A DNA stretch of 64,000 nt from Mycoplasma sp. Ms02 (GCF_019720735.1 NZ_CP081302.1:860270-924269), one strand, 5' to 3'; shown: positions 25,001 to 38,170, counted from the first letter of the stretch. Notes: generated by a model from the letters alone, not told the origin. A program made the numbers and translations.

Positions 25001-27618
25001 CCCAAGAATTAAACCGTCTATTAGGTTTATTCTACGAAGGTGCAAACCCTACACCTGTAATGCAAGATTATGTTGATGTTGCAATCACACCATTATCAAG
25101 TCTTGAAGCTTCAAGTCCTGATAACATTGCAACTGCAAACACAAACTTAAAAGCATCAGCTCAAAAAGTAGATGCTCAGTATGCAGCACTATGAACTTGA
25201 GAGAAAAATAAATATGAATCACTTAAATCAAGATACCAAAGATACTATGATTTACTATCTCAAGATACAACTTTAGATTCTGCAGCATTAACAAAATCTG
25301 AACTATTAAAAGCTTCAGGTGTTTCACAAAGTGATCTTGATAGATTTATGTTAATTACTTCAACTGATCAAACAAACGATCAAGCAGGATACTATGCATC
25401 ATTATCACAAGATGTGTTAGACCCTATTTATAAAGAAAGACCAGAAGCTGTCATTAGAAAAATGGCTGTAGCATCTGAAGAATTAACAGAATTATTCTTA
25501 AACATTAAAATTGCCTCTGTGCAACGTTTAAATCTTGACGTAACTCAATTCGATAGGTTTGCTAATGAGTTTCCTTCTGATTTAAATGACACAAATAGAA
25601 ATACAACAATGTATGGAACAATAGACAAAATGGGCTATAAAGCAGCGTTACAAGCAAAAGTTGATGCTTTTAGAACAAGCAGTACATCACTAAAATCTTT
25701 AGGTTCAATTGAAACAACAAATGCTGATGATACAGATAAAAACTATGCTCAAGTATCGACAGCAAACGATACAAACCGTCAAGCGTTCTTTGATAAATAT
25801 TCATCAGTTCTTAAAAACGTTGCAAGAACAAGTAAAGCTTTAAACACTTTAATTTATGACGAAAATGACTCATTGGTAGCATCATTGAACAAATTCCTTG
25901 TTGGAAACGATTCATACAAGGCTTGAAACAATTTAAATAACATGATCGATGTTATTACTAAGTCAGATGCAACAGATAAAGAAGCTAAATTCTCAAAAGC
26001 TAAATTTGAGTATGACAAATCGGCAACAACAGCAAACGCTCTAAATGGACAAGTTCAAGAATTAAAAGCTTCAATGAACGCAAACCAACAACAATCAAGA
26101 TCATATGAATATGCAACAATCAAAAGAGCATACGAAAATATGAACAAGTTTGCTGGATGATTTAAAAATCAAACAAACGTTAACTTAGTATTTGATTACT
26201 TAAACCAAAAAGTGTCAAATCAAGAAAATGCTTTAGCCAACTTCGAAAACCTTGTACCACTAGATACAACATCAGGTGAGAAATTCAAGGAAATGATTGA
26301 ATCAAATACATTTGCTGAAGAAGATAAAACAATTGATGGTGTTCAATACAAAGCTAAAAAACTTAATATTGAAGCAAATTCAACATTGTTAGAACTGTTC
26401 ACTCAATTCAACGTTCTTAAGGGTGATTCATCTCAATTATTTGATACTAATTCAGTAAGTGTATATGTTGTAAAAAGAGAAGGAACAGCAAATTACGTTG
26501 ACCTTGTTTTACAGTCAGATACAACAATCAAAAAAGCTGTTTACAATTTATATTTTGAATACAAAAAACCATCTTCTGTAACAGCAGAAAACAGCTCATT
26601 CGATATTGTTTATCAATACGGAGTTCTATATCCTTCAATTGCTTCAACATTTAAAACAAAGAATGAAATTAAATTTAACAAAGAAATGATCAGAACACGT
26701 GAAGAAATGAAGCAACCAATTTTCACTTCTTCCGAAGCAGGATGACAACCAGTTCAAACACCTTCATTACTATCATCAGGATTCATTAAAAACGGTCACA
26801 AAAACTTAGTCGATTACAAATTACCATTCTATGTTGAAGACGTAAATGCTGATATTGATGCTGAAAATACATTAACAGATGCAAACAAAACTGCTTCAAC
26901 CCCTGAATTTGTTGCTCAAGACAACCCATCAGAAAACAGCTTTAAAGACTATAGATTCAAAATTAAATTTGCAACTGATTACAAAGGTTATAGACAAGCA
27001 GGAGACAAAATTTACTGAAAACCTCTAAACCCAACAGCTTTATCAGATAAAGAATTAACTTACAAAGACTCAGGAGATTATGGTTCATCTGACACAAACA
27101 CAGGTGGTGGAGGTAACGAAACATGAAGAAACAGATGATACGAAGCCTATACCAAAAAAACAGAGGATGAAGGTAAAACAATTTCTCAACTTCCAATCGT
27201 TATTGCTATACCTATGACCAAAGTTGATACAGGCAGAGCAGCAGCTCTAGTTCTGAAATTCACAATCGGAAATAGATTTGATACAACACCATCAGGAAAC
27301 TCAGTAAACGTTGTAATTAATGATATTGATTATGGTTTTGGACAATACTTCTATGATCTTCAAGATTCTGCTGTAAATGATGCGACAATCAATACACCAG
27401 ATAAATTTGCTCAAACAGCATTACACAAGATTAATTACCCACAATACATCAGAAGTATTTTCTGAGGAACAAGAATTGGAGATATAACAGTTATTTCTGC
27501 AGATACACGTGGGGCATTAAACGAAACTATTACAAATGGTGATTACACAGGTGGAATTGGAACGGATGAGTTCAACAACGCAATTGAAAAATTTGATTTC
27601 AAATTAAAACTTCAATAA
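19096..27618 (+). CDS. Giant surface protein 2 (2840 aa): N-anchored coiled-coil rod with beta-rich C-terminal head
   Basis: Single frame with TGA as Trp; AAAGGA precedes ATG 19096. The N terminus has a hydrophobic segment at residues about 10-34 (ALGTAATLAAAAGLSTTAIL), a signal anchor or uncleaved signal. Residues about 45-2300 are almost entirely charged helical heptad sequence rich in Glu, Lys, Ala and Leu, with FIVAR-like stretches, predicting a very long rod. The last 500 or so residues change character: many Tyr, Phe, Val and Gly, a Gly-rich loop DTNTGGGGNE, and beta-strand patterns. There is no C-terminal membrane helix. Giant gene 3 starts 13 bases after the stop and has the same layout, so the two are co-transcribed and probably paralogous. 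The specific function is unknown; an adhesive or motility role would be inference. Confidence 0.85.
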
Positions 27619-27631
27619 TATAAGGAGAAAC

Positions 27632-30600
27632 ATGAAAAAAGAAAGTAAGAATAAATTACTAAAATCAGCTTTAGGTACTACAGCTGTTGTTTTACCTGTT
27701 TCGGTAGGACTAGGTTTCTTAGTTGGTTTTTCAAGAGATGATCAGCATATTAAGAATCAAAACACAGTTGAAAGAATCTTTGCTGAATCAGAAGTTATTT
27801 TCAAAGTTAACGAATATAACTTATTACTAGATGAACAAACCAAGAGAGAAATTCAAGATAAGTTTGATGAAGCAAAAGAATTCTGATCAAGAAATAACTT
27901 TAAAAATGAATCAGAAAACAATGATGTTGAAGTTTTAAACGATGAAGAACCAGTTGTTGAAGTTCCAACTTTAGTATCAAAACTAGCTAAAATTAATGAA
28001 GCACAAGATTTTTATCTTGCAACATTAATCGATAACCTAGATAAAGTTTCACTAAAAAACGAAGAACAAAAGAAAGCATTCTACTCAAACATTATCAATA
28101 ACCAAATTGATAGAGTTAGAGAAATCGACTTAAGAAACCAACTTAGAAATGACAAAGGGATCTGAGCAGACGATTTCCTTGCTAATGTAGCCGCAAAATC
28201 GCAAGAAGAAATTAAAGAATTTCTTGTGAATTTAAGAGAAAAAGTAACTGAATATGTTGCAAAACAAAACGCAAAAATTCAAAACTACATCAATGAACAA
28301 AATGATGCTGTAGCTTTCTATCAAGCAAATAAAGATCAATATACAAAGTTGAGTGCACCAATTCTAGAAAATCTAGAAAACTTAGTAGACAAAGTAATTG
28401 ACGCAAACATTCGTTGAAACGAAGTTCAAATTTCAGCCGAATTAACACAAAAAGCTTACGTAAAGTCGAGTGATACACTGAAAAAATCACAATCTAATTT
28501 AGATGAGTTATCAAAATTAAACACTTCACTAAACGAATTACTTAATTCAAGTGTTTTAGATCAAGCTAAAAAAGATGAAATTCAAAGTGTTCTTTCAGCT
28601 CAAGAAAAGCAATTGCAAGAAGCAGAATCATCTGCTGATTTCGAAAGAGTTTTAAATTCTGCACAAGCTGTTTATGAATCAGCCACAAACTCACAAAAGT
28701 CAGAATCTGAACTTCGTGAAATTCTTGTGGATCTTGAAACAAAAACTAATGATTTTTCACCTGTTTTAGACACTTTAAAAGCAGAGTTATTAAACAAAAT
28801 AACTCAAGCTAAAGAAAGTTCGAATAAAGCAGAATTAGTATCTAAGAAATCACAAGTTTCAAAAGATTACTATGATCTAAAAAGTGTGAATAATCTTCTT
28901 GAAGAATATAACCAAAAAGCACAAAGTGCCTTAAGTGCAGGCGTTTATGCTCAATCTGAAATTGATGAAGTTCGTTCAGCTATTTCAGCAATATCTTCAA
29001 ATCCAGATAATAACTACTCAACTAAACTAGAAAATGTTTCGGCTCTACTTGAAACTAAAATTGCAGATTTAGAAAATAAAATGGACTTAATGTCAGAAGC
29101 CCAAATTATTAACGGACAAATTGCTTTTGTTGAAAGATCACCTTTCTATAGCAGCGACGTTAAAGCTTTAGTTGCAAAACTAAAAGCTGACATTGCTTCT
29201 TTTGCAAGTGATGTTGCAAACCCAGCTCTTGCTCAAGGTTTAGACCTAATCAAAAAAGGTCTAAATGAGCAAATGCGTACAATTGCAAAAAGACACTTAG
29301 ATAATCTTCTAGATGCCCTAAGAACATGATCAAGCAAATTATCTTTACAATCAAAAGCAGCTAACGAAAAAGTTATTAGCCTAAATCAAGAAATTAACAA
29401 AGATCTAAGAGTTTTAACAGAACCTGATAATCCAGTTCCAACTGTTGAACTTCTTAAAGCTCTTGAAAGAGTAGGACAAGCAATTGCCAACTCTGAAGCA
29501 TCATTCGAACAAACAAAAACAGCTGCTAAATCTGTTTATACAAACGATTTTCTTGAAGCGGCTTTCTCAGATGGTTCACGTGATTATGAATTTAGTCAAA
29601 ACGAACAAAATAGAATTGACGCCTACAAAGATTTAAATGCTAAATTAGCAGACTTAAGACAAAGAATCGACAGTGGTGAAGCAAACCCTGAATTAACAGA
29701 ACAACTTTTAGATGTTGCTTCTAAATTAAATAATATGACACAAACAGCTCAAGACTTCAAAGAGTTATCTGAAGCTGACAAAAAAGCTCAAGATTCATTA
29801 GAAGACGCAAAAGCTGATAAAAATGCATCAGAACTTCAACCATTAATTGATGATCTTGAAGCTAAAAAAGCAAAAGTTGCAGAGTTATTTAATAATCCAA
29901 ATGCAACTTCAGCAGAAGTGGCAAAAGCCAAAAGAGATCTTCAAGAAGCTCAACAAGCTCTTGATGATGAAAAAAATAGATTAAGACTTAAAGATTTACT
30001 TAAAGAATTAACAGACAAAAAGAATGCAACATTTGCAAACCTTTCATCACCAGCAGCACAAGGTCTACAAAAACAAATTGATGCTCTTGAACAACAAATC
30101 GCAGCAGGTAATTTATCAACTCAAGAAGTTGATCAGATTAAAGAAAGAATTCAAAGTCTTTCTGACCTTGTTGAACCACTAAACAACTTGGAAAATGCAA
30201 ATAGTGCTGCAGAACAGGCTAAAAACCAACTTGCAAACGGACCTTTTGCAGCAGGAAACACACAAACAGCAGTTGAAGAAGAAAACGCCTTAAACGCTAA
30301 AGCTAATGAATACCTAGCAGCTTTAAATAACGGTGAATTACCAAACGTTGCAGAAGTGCAAAGCACAGCCTCAGCACTTGAAAATGCAGAAGAGAAAATT
30401 AAAGTAGGCTACCAAAAAGATAAAATTAACAGTCTTATTGATCAAATCGAAGCTACAAAAACAGATTCAAATAATACTCCAGCCACAAGAAACAACAACG
30501 ATATTAATGATTTAACATCTAATGCTAGAGGCGAAGTTTTAGGTAGTGATCTTGAGAGGTTATCTCAACTTGCTGATCAGTTAGAAAAAGAAAATGAGTT

Positions 30601-33600
30601 AGCTCAAAAGCTAGCTGATTTACAAGCTCAATATGACGAGGTAACGCAAGAACCAGGATATGAACTAGTTGGCGATTACATTGATACTTTAATGTCAAAT
30701 AATAACATTTCTAAAACTGATGCTCCAGAAGAAGTGCAAGCTAAAATCGACGCAATTAACAAAGCGCTGCCAGCAATTGAAGCAAAGAAAAAGTTTGCTC
30801 AATCAATTAAAAACTTAGATGACATCCTAGGTGAAGAAGATAACTGAAAAAATCACGCAGATACAAAGAAAGAAATTGATGCACTGAAAGAACAAATGAT
30901 CAATGTTCTTTATGATGATTCTTTAACGCCAGAAGAAATTCTTGCCAAGAAAGCTGAACTTGATAACAAAATTATTGAACTAAGAGCACAAAAAGATCAA
31001 GAAAACAGAGACTTTGAAAATGCTGTTTCAAAAATTGATGGAATTACTTCTGATTTAGACGATCAAAACGCAACAATCCAAGCTAAATATGCTGCAGATG
31101 ATGCAGATCGCCCAAACTTTTACGAAACATTAAAAGCACAGTATGAAAATGATAAACAAGAAGGTCAAAGACCAGAAGTTGGAACACAAGACATTCTTGA
31201 TTACGAAACAAAACTGAAAGCAGCTTTAAATAAAGATAAAGTTTTAGATAAATTAAACCAAATCAAAGCCTTAATTAATTCTCCAGAGTTCGGAGATTCA
31301 GCTGATCATAACTCTATCAAATCAGCAGCTCAAAACTATATTGCTGATATTCTATCTCAACTTCAAAATCCAGAATTAACCCCTGAACAAGTTGAAGCAC
31401 TATACAAAACAGCAGTTGAACAAGCATCAATGATTGCTCTTCAAAAACAAGTTGCTGATGAAATTGTTTATTTATCACAAGATGAAGCTCTAAACAAAAA
31501 ATCAATTGATGAGCTTAAAGAAGCTTTAAATACCTATAAACCAGTAGCAGACAATAATTATGCAAACATTGCTGACGAAGGAGAGGTAAAAGGTCATGAG
31601 TCAAATCTAAGAGATAAATTCATTGAAGTTTCTGAAATTGCAAGAATTAAAGAAAGAATTAAGCAAAGTGTTGAAAACCCAGAAAACGGATTAAGAAAAA
31701 CATTAAGCGACAAACTTGACGCAGCAGGAGACTCTGTTTTACCTGATGCAACACAAAAAGTAAACACAATTCTTGATAAACTACTTGAGAAAACAGAGGG
31801 TTCAACAGATAAAGAAGTACTAGCTCAAATTGAAAAACAAGTTGCTCTAGTACAAAACAATGCTGATGAATTCGTAAACCTAGCCAAAAAGATTAAAACT
31901 GGTACAGACGCAATTAATAATGTGCAAAATCCTGAAGCAGCTTCAGTAAAAGCAATTAAGGCTGAACTAGAACTAAAAATTCGTCAAGCCCAAGAAGCTT
32001 ACTCAAACCCAAATAACATCGAAGATATCATTAGAATGCAGGAAGAAATCAGACTTCTAAGCGAAGGTCTTGCAAAAGTTGACGCCTTAAACACAAGAAT
32101 TAAAGAACAACTTGCTAAAGTTAGAGCAATCGATTTCTTTAGATTAAATGATAAGCCAGGTGTTATCAAGAAAAGAGAAATGGAAGCTTACTTGCGTAGC
32201 TTTGATCTTGCTTCGGCTTTCTCAATTACTTCACAAGAAGATCTTGATCGTTTAACAAAAATCGATTCAGACTTTGCTGAAGCAGTTGCAATCGTTGAAG
32301 TTCAAGAACAAATTCACGCAACAGTTTCACAATTAAGAAGGCAAACATACATCGGAAACGACACCGATATTGACAGAATGATTGCAAACATGTGAGACAC
32401 AGTTCTACCTCCTTTAGCTGCAGCTCAATCAAATTCAGGACTAAGAGCTTCAACATCACAAGGATCATCACCAGTTGCTGATCGTGCAAGACTTGAGCAA
32501 GCTGAATACGAAAGAATTAATGACTATCGTAATGCAACAAACGATCTAATTGAAGCAGCTGAAAATACCACATTTGAATCGACACAATTAGCAGCAAAAG
32601 TAGCTGTTTCAAGCAGACTGAAACAATTAGCCGAATTAAACAACAAAGCAATTGAACTTTCACAAGATGAGCAATCAGGTGAACTAAAAGATATTAGAGA
32701 TAACGTTCAAAGTTATTTAGCTGTTATTGACAAAATCAAAGAGCTTGCTAAAGTAAACAAAGAATATGAATCTCTAAATGTCAGAGTTATTGCACCTCAA
32801 GGGGAAGATGGTCAAAAAATTAGAGAAGAGAAAGACGGTGTTCAAGCACTGATTGATTCTGCTAATGCTTTAATCAGTCAAGAATCTCCTTCTGAAACAG
32901 AACTAAGCTCAAAAATCGAAGAAATCAATCAAGCAAAATTCCGTCTAGATCTGCTTTATAAATACTCACAGTTTAAAGCTGTTTACGATGCAGATACACT
33001 ACTTTCAGGTCCTAAAGTAGCACCAGCTCAAGCGCAAAGTGCAGAATTAATTAATTCTAACTCTAAATACACAAATGAAACAGGACAAATCGAAGGTCTT
33101 ATTTATGAGTTCTGATCTGAATTTGACGCCAAGACTTTATCAGCTCAAGAACTTTATGAGAAATACTTCCGTGATGAAGAGGAAGTTGCACAAGAATCAG
33201 TCAAAAATAAACTAATTCTTTACGTTCTAAAGAATTCAAAAGAATTAAAACAACAAATTGCAATCGCCAACTCATACATCGCTCTTGAAGACGAAAATAT
33301 CGATAATGCAGTTGTAAAAACTAAATTTACACAGTTAAAAGCTAAACTGGAAGAAGCCAATGCAAAACTACTTCAAAATCCAAATGACGAAGTAGCTAAA
33401 AAACAAGTTAAAGCAGAGCTAGAAGCATTGAACAATGAATTAATTACTGAAAAGAGAAATCAACTAGACCAACAACTTGCTTTTGACAAAGAACTAAAAA
33501 CATTTGTTGACGAACAATCTAGAACTGCTCAATTACGTGCTCTTACAACTAACTCAATCTACTTAGATGATTATGAACAAGTAGCAATAACAGATCTAGA

Positions 33601-36181
33601 AGCCAAAGTTGCTCAAAAAGATACTTTGAGCTTTGGAGCTGTAAACAGAGAACTTAGAAATGTTAAAGAAAAAGCTCTAGAGCAAGTTATTAGACTTTAC
33701 ACTTTAGTTCTTAACAAAATTGAAGAAACTGAAGAGCAAGTAATGCAACTGCTAATAGAGTTCGCAGTCGATAACTTAGAAGCAAGATATGGAGCTAATG
33801 TTACTCTGGAAAAAAGAGCTGAGCTAGTAGGTCTTGATAACGAAATTAAGGCTGTAAAACAGGCAAATTACACAAACGTTGATGATTATCAAACAAAACT
33901 AGATAAGCTACTTGAAATTGCAAACTCAGGTGCTGAAGGTAAAATGGCAGCATTTACAAGTGGAATTAAAGATCAGTTCAAAGCCAAAATGAACCCAGCT
34001 GCACAAGCTGACGCTCCACTTGGTCTTTACCAAGTTCTTATGAACACCTTTAACCCACTTGCTGATAATAACTTAACTGGAAAAGAAGAAACAGCCTTTT
34101 CATACAACGGTTTAGACTCATTAAAAGAAGAATACATTTCACTTAAAAACCAGATTGAAACGCTTGCAACTTCATACCAAGCAGCAATCGACACAACATC
34201 AGCAAGTGTTATGGCTCAGTTTGCAACTAAACTGCAAAACTTAAACGATTTATTTGCGACATTTGTAACAAAAATGAAAAACGAAGTTACAAAAATTCAA
34301 CAAAACAATCCTTTAGTTGCAGTATTTGGTGATCTATATGATGGTATTGCATACGCAGATACCAGCGAATACACAAATGAAGTTAAACGTTTATACGATG
34401 AACAAGATCAAGCTTTTGTTGCAGCCCTTAATTTAGTGCCAGCAGATCTTGAAACACAGAAAACAACAAACTTTACACAATATAAAGTTGCAGATATTGC
34501 AACTTCATCGACAATCGTTACCGATCTTGCTGCTCTATTGACAAAATCAACAGAACATAAAGATTGAATTTTCCAAGATGAAGTTATTAACCAGTTATTC
34601 AAACAACTTGATGAAGCAACAAATATAAATAACACATTGCCAGCAAATAAAACTGACGCAATTGCGCCATTTGATGCTAAATACAAAGTGGTTTTAGCTA
34701 ACGAAGATATCACAAGAGAAGCATTCAAACGTAATTTCGAATCAATATTCCCAGGTGCGACAGATACAGTTGATATTACAGAATCAGACGCTTTCTTAGC
34801 AATGTTCAAACAATTCGCATTTACTAAAAAAGATATTACTGATTCATCTCAAAAAGCATCTATCTTCTCACAATCAAATTTCCGTGTAAAAATCAAGAAA
34901 AACGATACAAATAGCTGATTTAACGAAATAGCACAAACGGTTGATGACGTTGATAGAAAAACTTTAAGAATGAAGCTTGAATTTACATTTAGATCTTCAA
35001 ACTCTGTGCTAACAGAGTATAAGATTGAAAAAGAAGTTGAAGTATCATTCAAAACAATTGACAGAATGGAATTAAAACCAGGGCTTTCAACAATTTTCTA
35101 TACAAACGACAGTACTGTTGGACGTAGTGCTAAAGTTAAATTATTTAACATTGAAGAAGCAGGTTGAATTGCTGATGGAAAAACAGCAGATCAAATTGAA
35201 ACAAAAGCTTACAACACCTATGTAAAAATGGTATTTGGTGATAACTACCCAACAACTCCAGATAGTAACGTGGATATCGTAACAGACCCAGGTAGACGTG
35301 TTTCTGTTGGTTTCAAAACAAGTGACCCTAAAAACCCTAACTATAACTTTAAGATTAAATCAGGAGATTCTTTAGGTATTACGTACAACGTTTCAGCTCT
35401 TCTTGATAATGACAACCAATTAATTCGTTTATCGAACTATACAGATCAAAGAGAGATTGCAATCTTTACCTTTACACCAGGTCTTTTAGTTGGTGCTCCA
35501 ATTAACGGAAATGAACGTGTAGAATTTACTCCTGCAATCTATGACTCTCGTTTCTTAAGAGAATTTGGTTCATATAACGCAGAACAACCAGGGTTAACAA
35601 AATATGAAGATCGTTCAGCTTTCGTTTCTTTAAATGCCTACAAATTCTCATTTGACTATGATCCGAATACAAAAGATCTTTACATTTTCTCAACATGAGT
35701 CGAAAACTCAACAGTAGTAAGAAATAAACCAGGTCTAGAAAACGGAACAAAAATAGAAGAAGCTAAAAGAAACTTAAATAACGCAGGTATTACTAAATAC
35801 AACGAAGCTTTTGATTCTATTTTAGCTCTAGGAAACAAATGAACATTATCTTCAAAACAACTTAACGATTACATTTGAGCCCTTTCTGCCTTACAAGGTA
35901 AAGTAATTGGATATAATAGTCAATACAAAACTGAGTTAGCTATTGGATCATCAAGCTTTGACAATACTGCTAAACCAGTTTGACCTGTATCAGGTGGTCA
36001 ATCTACAATCGTCACACCAAACAGAACTAACGCCCAAACAGTTAAGGATGTAATTCTTAACCCAGTCAGAACTAGAGAATACATGAATGGCGAGTTTGAT
36101 AGATTAACTAAAAAATCAGCACGTAATGTTTTATACTCAACATCAATTGAATCATTCTACATTAAATTAAGAAGAGATTAG
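27632..36181 (+). CDS. Giant surface protein 3 (2849 aa): N-anchored coiled-coil rod with beta-rich C-terminal head
   Basis: ATG 27632 follows TAAGGAGAAAC. The N-terminal hydrophobic segment (residues about 9-32, ending GLGFLVGFSRDD) anchors the protein. Residues about 40-2300 are long coiled coil with runs of Ala, Gln, Glu and Lys. From about residue 2330 on the sequence is beta-rich. The segment AFLAMFKQFAFTKKD there resembles LLELFTQFNVLKGD of giant 2, and in both it is followed by a charged strand and a (K/N)LxFEF(T/Y) strand, so the heads look homologous. It ends in a basic IKLRRD without a membrane helix. It is nearly the same length as giant 2 (2840 aa), and two small membrane-protein genes follow. 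The function is unknown. Confidence 0.85.
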
Positions 36182-36191
36182 AAAGGAAAAC

Positions 36192-36470
36192 ATGAGCAAA
36201 AACCTTAATTTACAAGATCTTGAAATTAAAAAAGAAGATCAAAATCAAGTAAAAGAACAAGAAAATAAAAAAGAAGAAGAAAAAACTAAAAAAGGAAGCG
36301 TTGTCTTCTATGTCATTGTTTCTATTCTTTTAGTACTATTCCTAGCTTTATTTATTTTTGGAATTATTGCAATTGTCGACTTCTATAATTATCAGAATAC
36401 CGAAACTGATGGATTGATTTATACATACGCACAAAGACAAGTTGGTCTTTTTGCGAGCTGATTTAACTAA
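36192..36470 (+). CDS. Small bitopic membrane protein (92 aa) of the giant-gene operon
   Basis: Starts ten bases after giant gene 3, behind GAAAGGAAAAC. Residues 1-36 are highly charged (runs of Glu and Lys, probably a short helix in the cytoplasm). Residues 37-63 form one transmembrane helix rich in Val, Ile, Leu and Phe, followed by a short aromatic tail. One TGA near the end is Trp. No family is recognised. Its place directly behind giants 2 and 3 and before a terminator suggests an assembly or anchoring partner. Confidence 0.8.
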
Positions 36471-36480
36471 AAACTTTTAA

Positions 36481-36509
36481 AACATCAAGGCAACTTGATG
36501 TTTTTTAAT
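36481..36509 (+). terminator. Terminator closing the giant 2-giant 3-small protein operon
   Basis: Perfect 9-bp stem AACATCAAG/CTTGATGTT with a 4-base loop, followed by a T-rich tail, ten bases after the stop codon. Confidence 0.85.
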
Positions 36510-36535
36510 AAAATTAAATAAGAAAAAGAGGAATA

Positions 36536-37177
36536 ATGACAAGAAATCTAAATCAACCAATGAATGATCTTAGCAACATCCAACTTTTACTGATTTTAAT
36601 CGGATTACTCTTATTTATAGTGCTTTTTGTATTTATCTACTATAAATTTAAGATCTTAAACAAACGTAAGAAAGACCTAAAAACAGTAAATGCTCACTAC
36701 GTTTCTGAAGATTTGATCAAGTTTATGAATATTCTTGAAAAGGATTCGGAAAATATTGTTTTAAGAAACATAATGCTTGAAAATAAGTATGCTAAAAACA
36801 ATCTCACGTTTTTACCATTACTCTTAATTCGTAAGAACACCGTTTTTATGATCTCTAATGTTGTAAAAACAGAGTCAAAAGAAATGGAAATGATTAACAA
36901 TCTTTTAAGAGTAAGCAACAGTGAAATTTTAGACATGGATGCTTGCGATCAAATTGAAAAGCTTGTCAAGAAAAGTATTACTGTTCCACAGATGCAAAAG
37001 ATTGTTTTGACACAAACAAGAGCAGAGATTAACCGTGTCGATGATTTTGATATCGTTGCCCAAATTGATTTTTATGATTTTATTCAAAATCAAACATTTA
37101 CACATTGAAGTGATCAAGAAATCAAAACACTTCAAGAATTTCTTGAACGCGAAAATATTTATTCCAAAACTCAATAA
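36536..37177 (+). CDS. Unrecognised single-pass membrane protein (213 aa)
   Basis: ATG 36536 is preceded by AAGAGGAATA. A 20-residue polar N terminus is followed by one strong transmembrane helix (residues about 19-42, LLLILIGLLLFIVLFVFIYY), a basic stop-transfer segment and a 165-residue cytoplasmic domain with mixed alpha/beta pattern. The domain contains strand-like LTFLPLLLIRKNTVFMISNVV and two acidic motifs. No family or catalytic motif is recognised. It sits between the giant-gene terminator and its own terminator, so it may be transcribed separately or by read-through. Confidence 0.8.
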
Positions 37178-37214
37178 AATCATCAAAAAAGCAAAAACTT
37201 TGTCGAATAAAAAT

Positions 37215-37235
37215 AAAAGCAATTTTGCTTTTTTT
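37215..37235 (+). terminator. Terminator after the 213-aa membrane protein gene
   Basis: 8-bp stem AAAAGCAA/TTGCTTTT with a 2-base loop and a T run, immediately before the next promoter. Confidence 0.7.
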
Positions 37236-37237
37236 AA

Positions 37238-37243
37238 TATAAT
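37238..37243 (+). promoter_or_regulatory. -10 box of the EIIBA gene
   Basis: Consensus TATAAT 42 bases before the start codon, directly after the preceding terminator. The -35 region coincides with the hairpin and has no consensus. Confidence 0.6.
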
Positions 37244-37284
37244 TTAAAGAAATTAAACACGAATTTTAATAGAGGATAATTACT

Positions 37285-38169
37285 ATGTGATTTTTTAAGA
37301 AAAAAGCAAACTCAGCTTGTGGTTGTGCTTCAAAAAACGAAGCTCAGCAAGAAAAACAAGTAGAGGTTAAAAAAGAAGTTGCACAACCAACAGAAATGTG
37401 CATAAAACTAGCACAAGCCTTTGGTGGAGTAAATAATATTTTAGGATTTAACTGTTCAGTAACAAAGTTAAGATATGATGTTAAAGATTCTTCATTAGTA
37501 AATGTTGAAGAATTAAAGGCTTTAGGAGCTAAAGAAGTTAACGTACTATCAGCTAGATTTGTTGAAGTAGTTTTCGGAGCACAAGCAGAAGAAATTAACA
37601 CAACATTTAGAAAATCAGCAACAGCATTAAAAGCTGAAGCTGGTGATCAATCACAATCAGCAGCAAAAACTGAAGCAAAAGTAGAAGCTAAAGAAGAAGT
37701 TGCTCACGCAAAATCGCTAGATCTAGTTTCTCCTGTATCAGGTAAATTAGTAGATTCAAAAGAATTAGGTGATGAAGTTTTTGCTAACGAAATGTTAGGA
37801 AAACAACTTGTTATTGATGTCAAAGGACAAAAAGAAGTAACAGTGCACTCTCCAATCTCAGGAAGAGTTATTGTCGCTTTCCCTTCGAAGCATGCTTACG
37901 GAATCAAAGCTGCTAACGGTGCTGAAGTTCTTGTAAACCTAGGTATCAACACAGTTAAACTAGGTGGACTACCATTCGAATCTTTCGTAAACTTAAACGA
38001 TGTAGTTGAAGCTGGACAAGCACTAGTGAAAGTAAACGTTAAAGAAGTTGAAGCAGCAAAATTAAACCCAAACGTAGCTTTAGTTGTTACAAGTGATTCA
38101 GCACTTCAAAACTTATCTGAAGTTGCAAACGAAGCAAAAGCTGGCGAAAAACTAGCCCACTTGTCATAG
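37285..38169 (+). CDS. Glucose-type PTS EIIB-EIIA protein with substituted EIIA active site
   Basis: 294 aa, soluble, with no EIIC domain. After a basic, Cys-containing N terminus (CGC), the EIIB domain (residues about 35-115) has the phospho-Cys in FNCSVTKLR (Cys57). After an Ala/Glu/Lys linker comes an EIIA-Glc fold (residues about 150-290). In family members the site reads HAF..I...GVE(L/I)xxHxGIDTV, where the second His accepts phosphate from HPr. Here the first His is kept (His203, KHAYGIK) but the second is Asn (Asn218, VLVNLGINTV), and the following Asp is also Asn. The spacing of 15 residues is normal, so this is a real substitution. EIIA as written cannot carry phosphate in the usual way. 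It may be regulatory or need another EIIA. Confidence 0.85.
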
Positions 38170-38170
38170 A

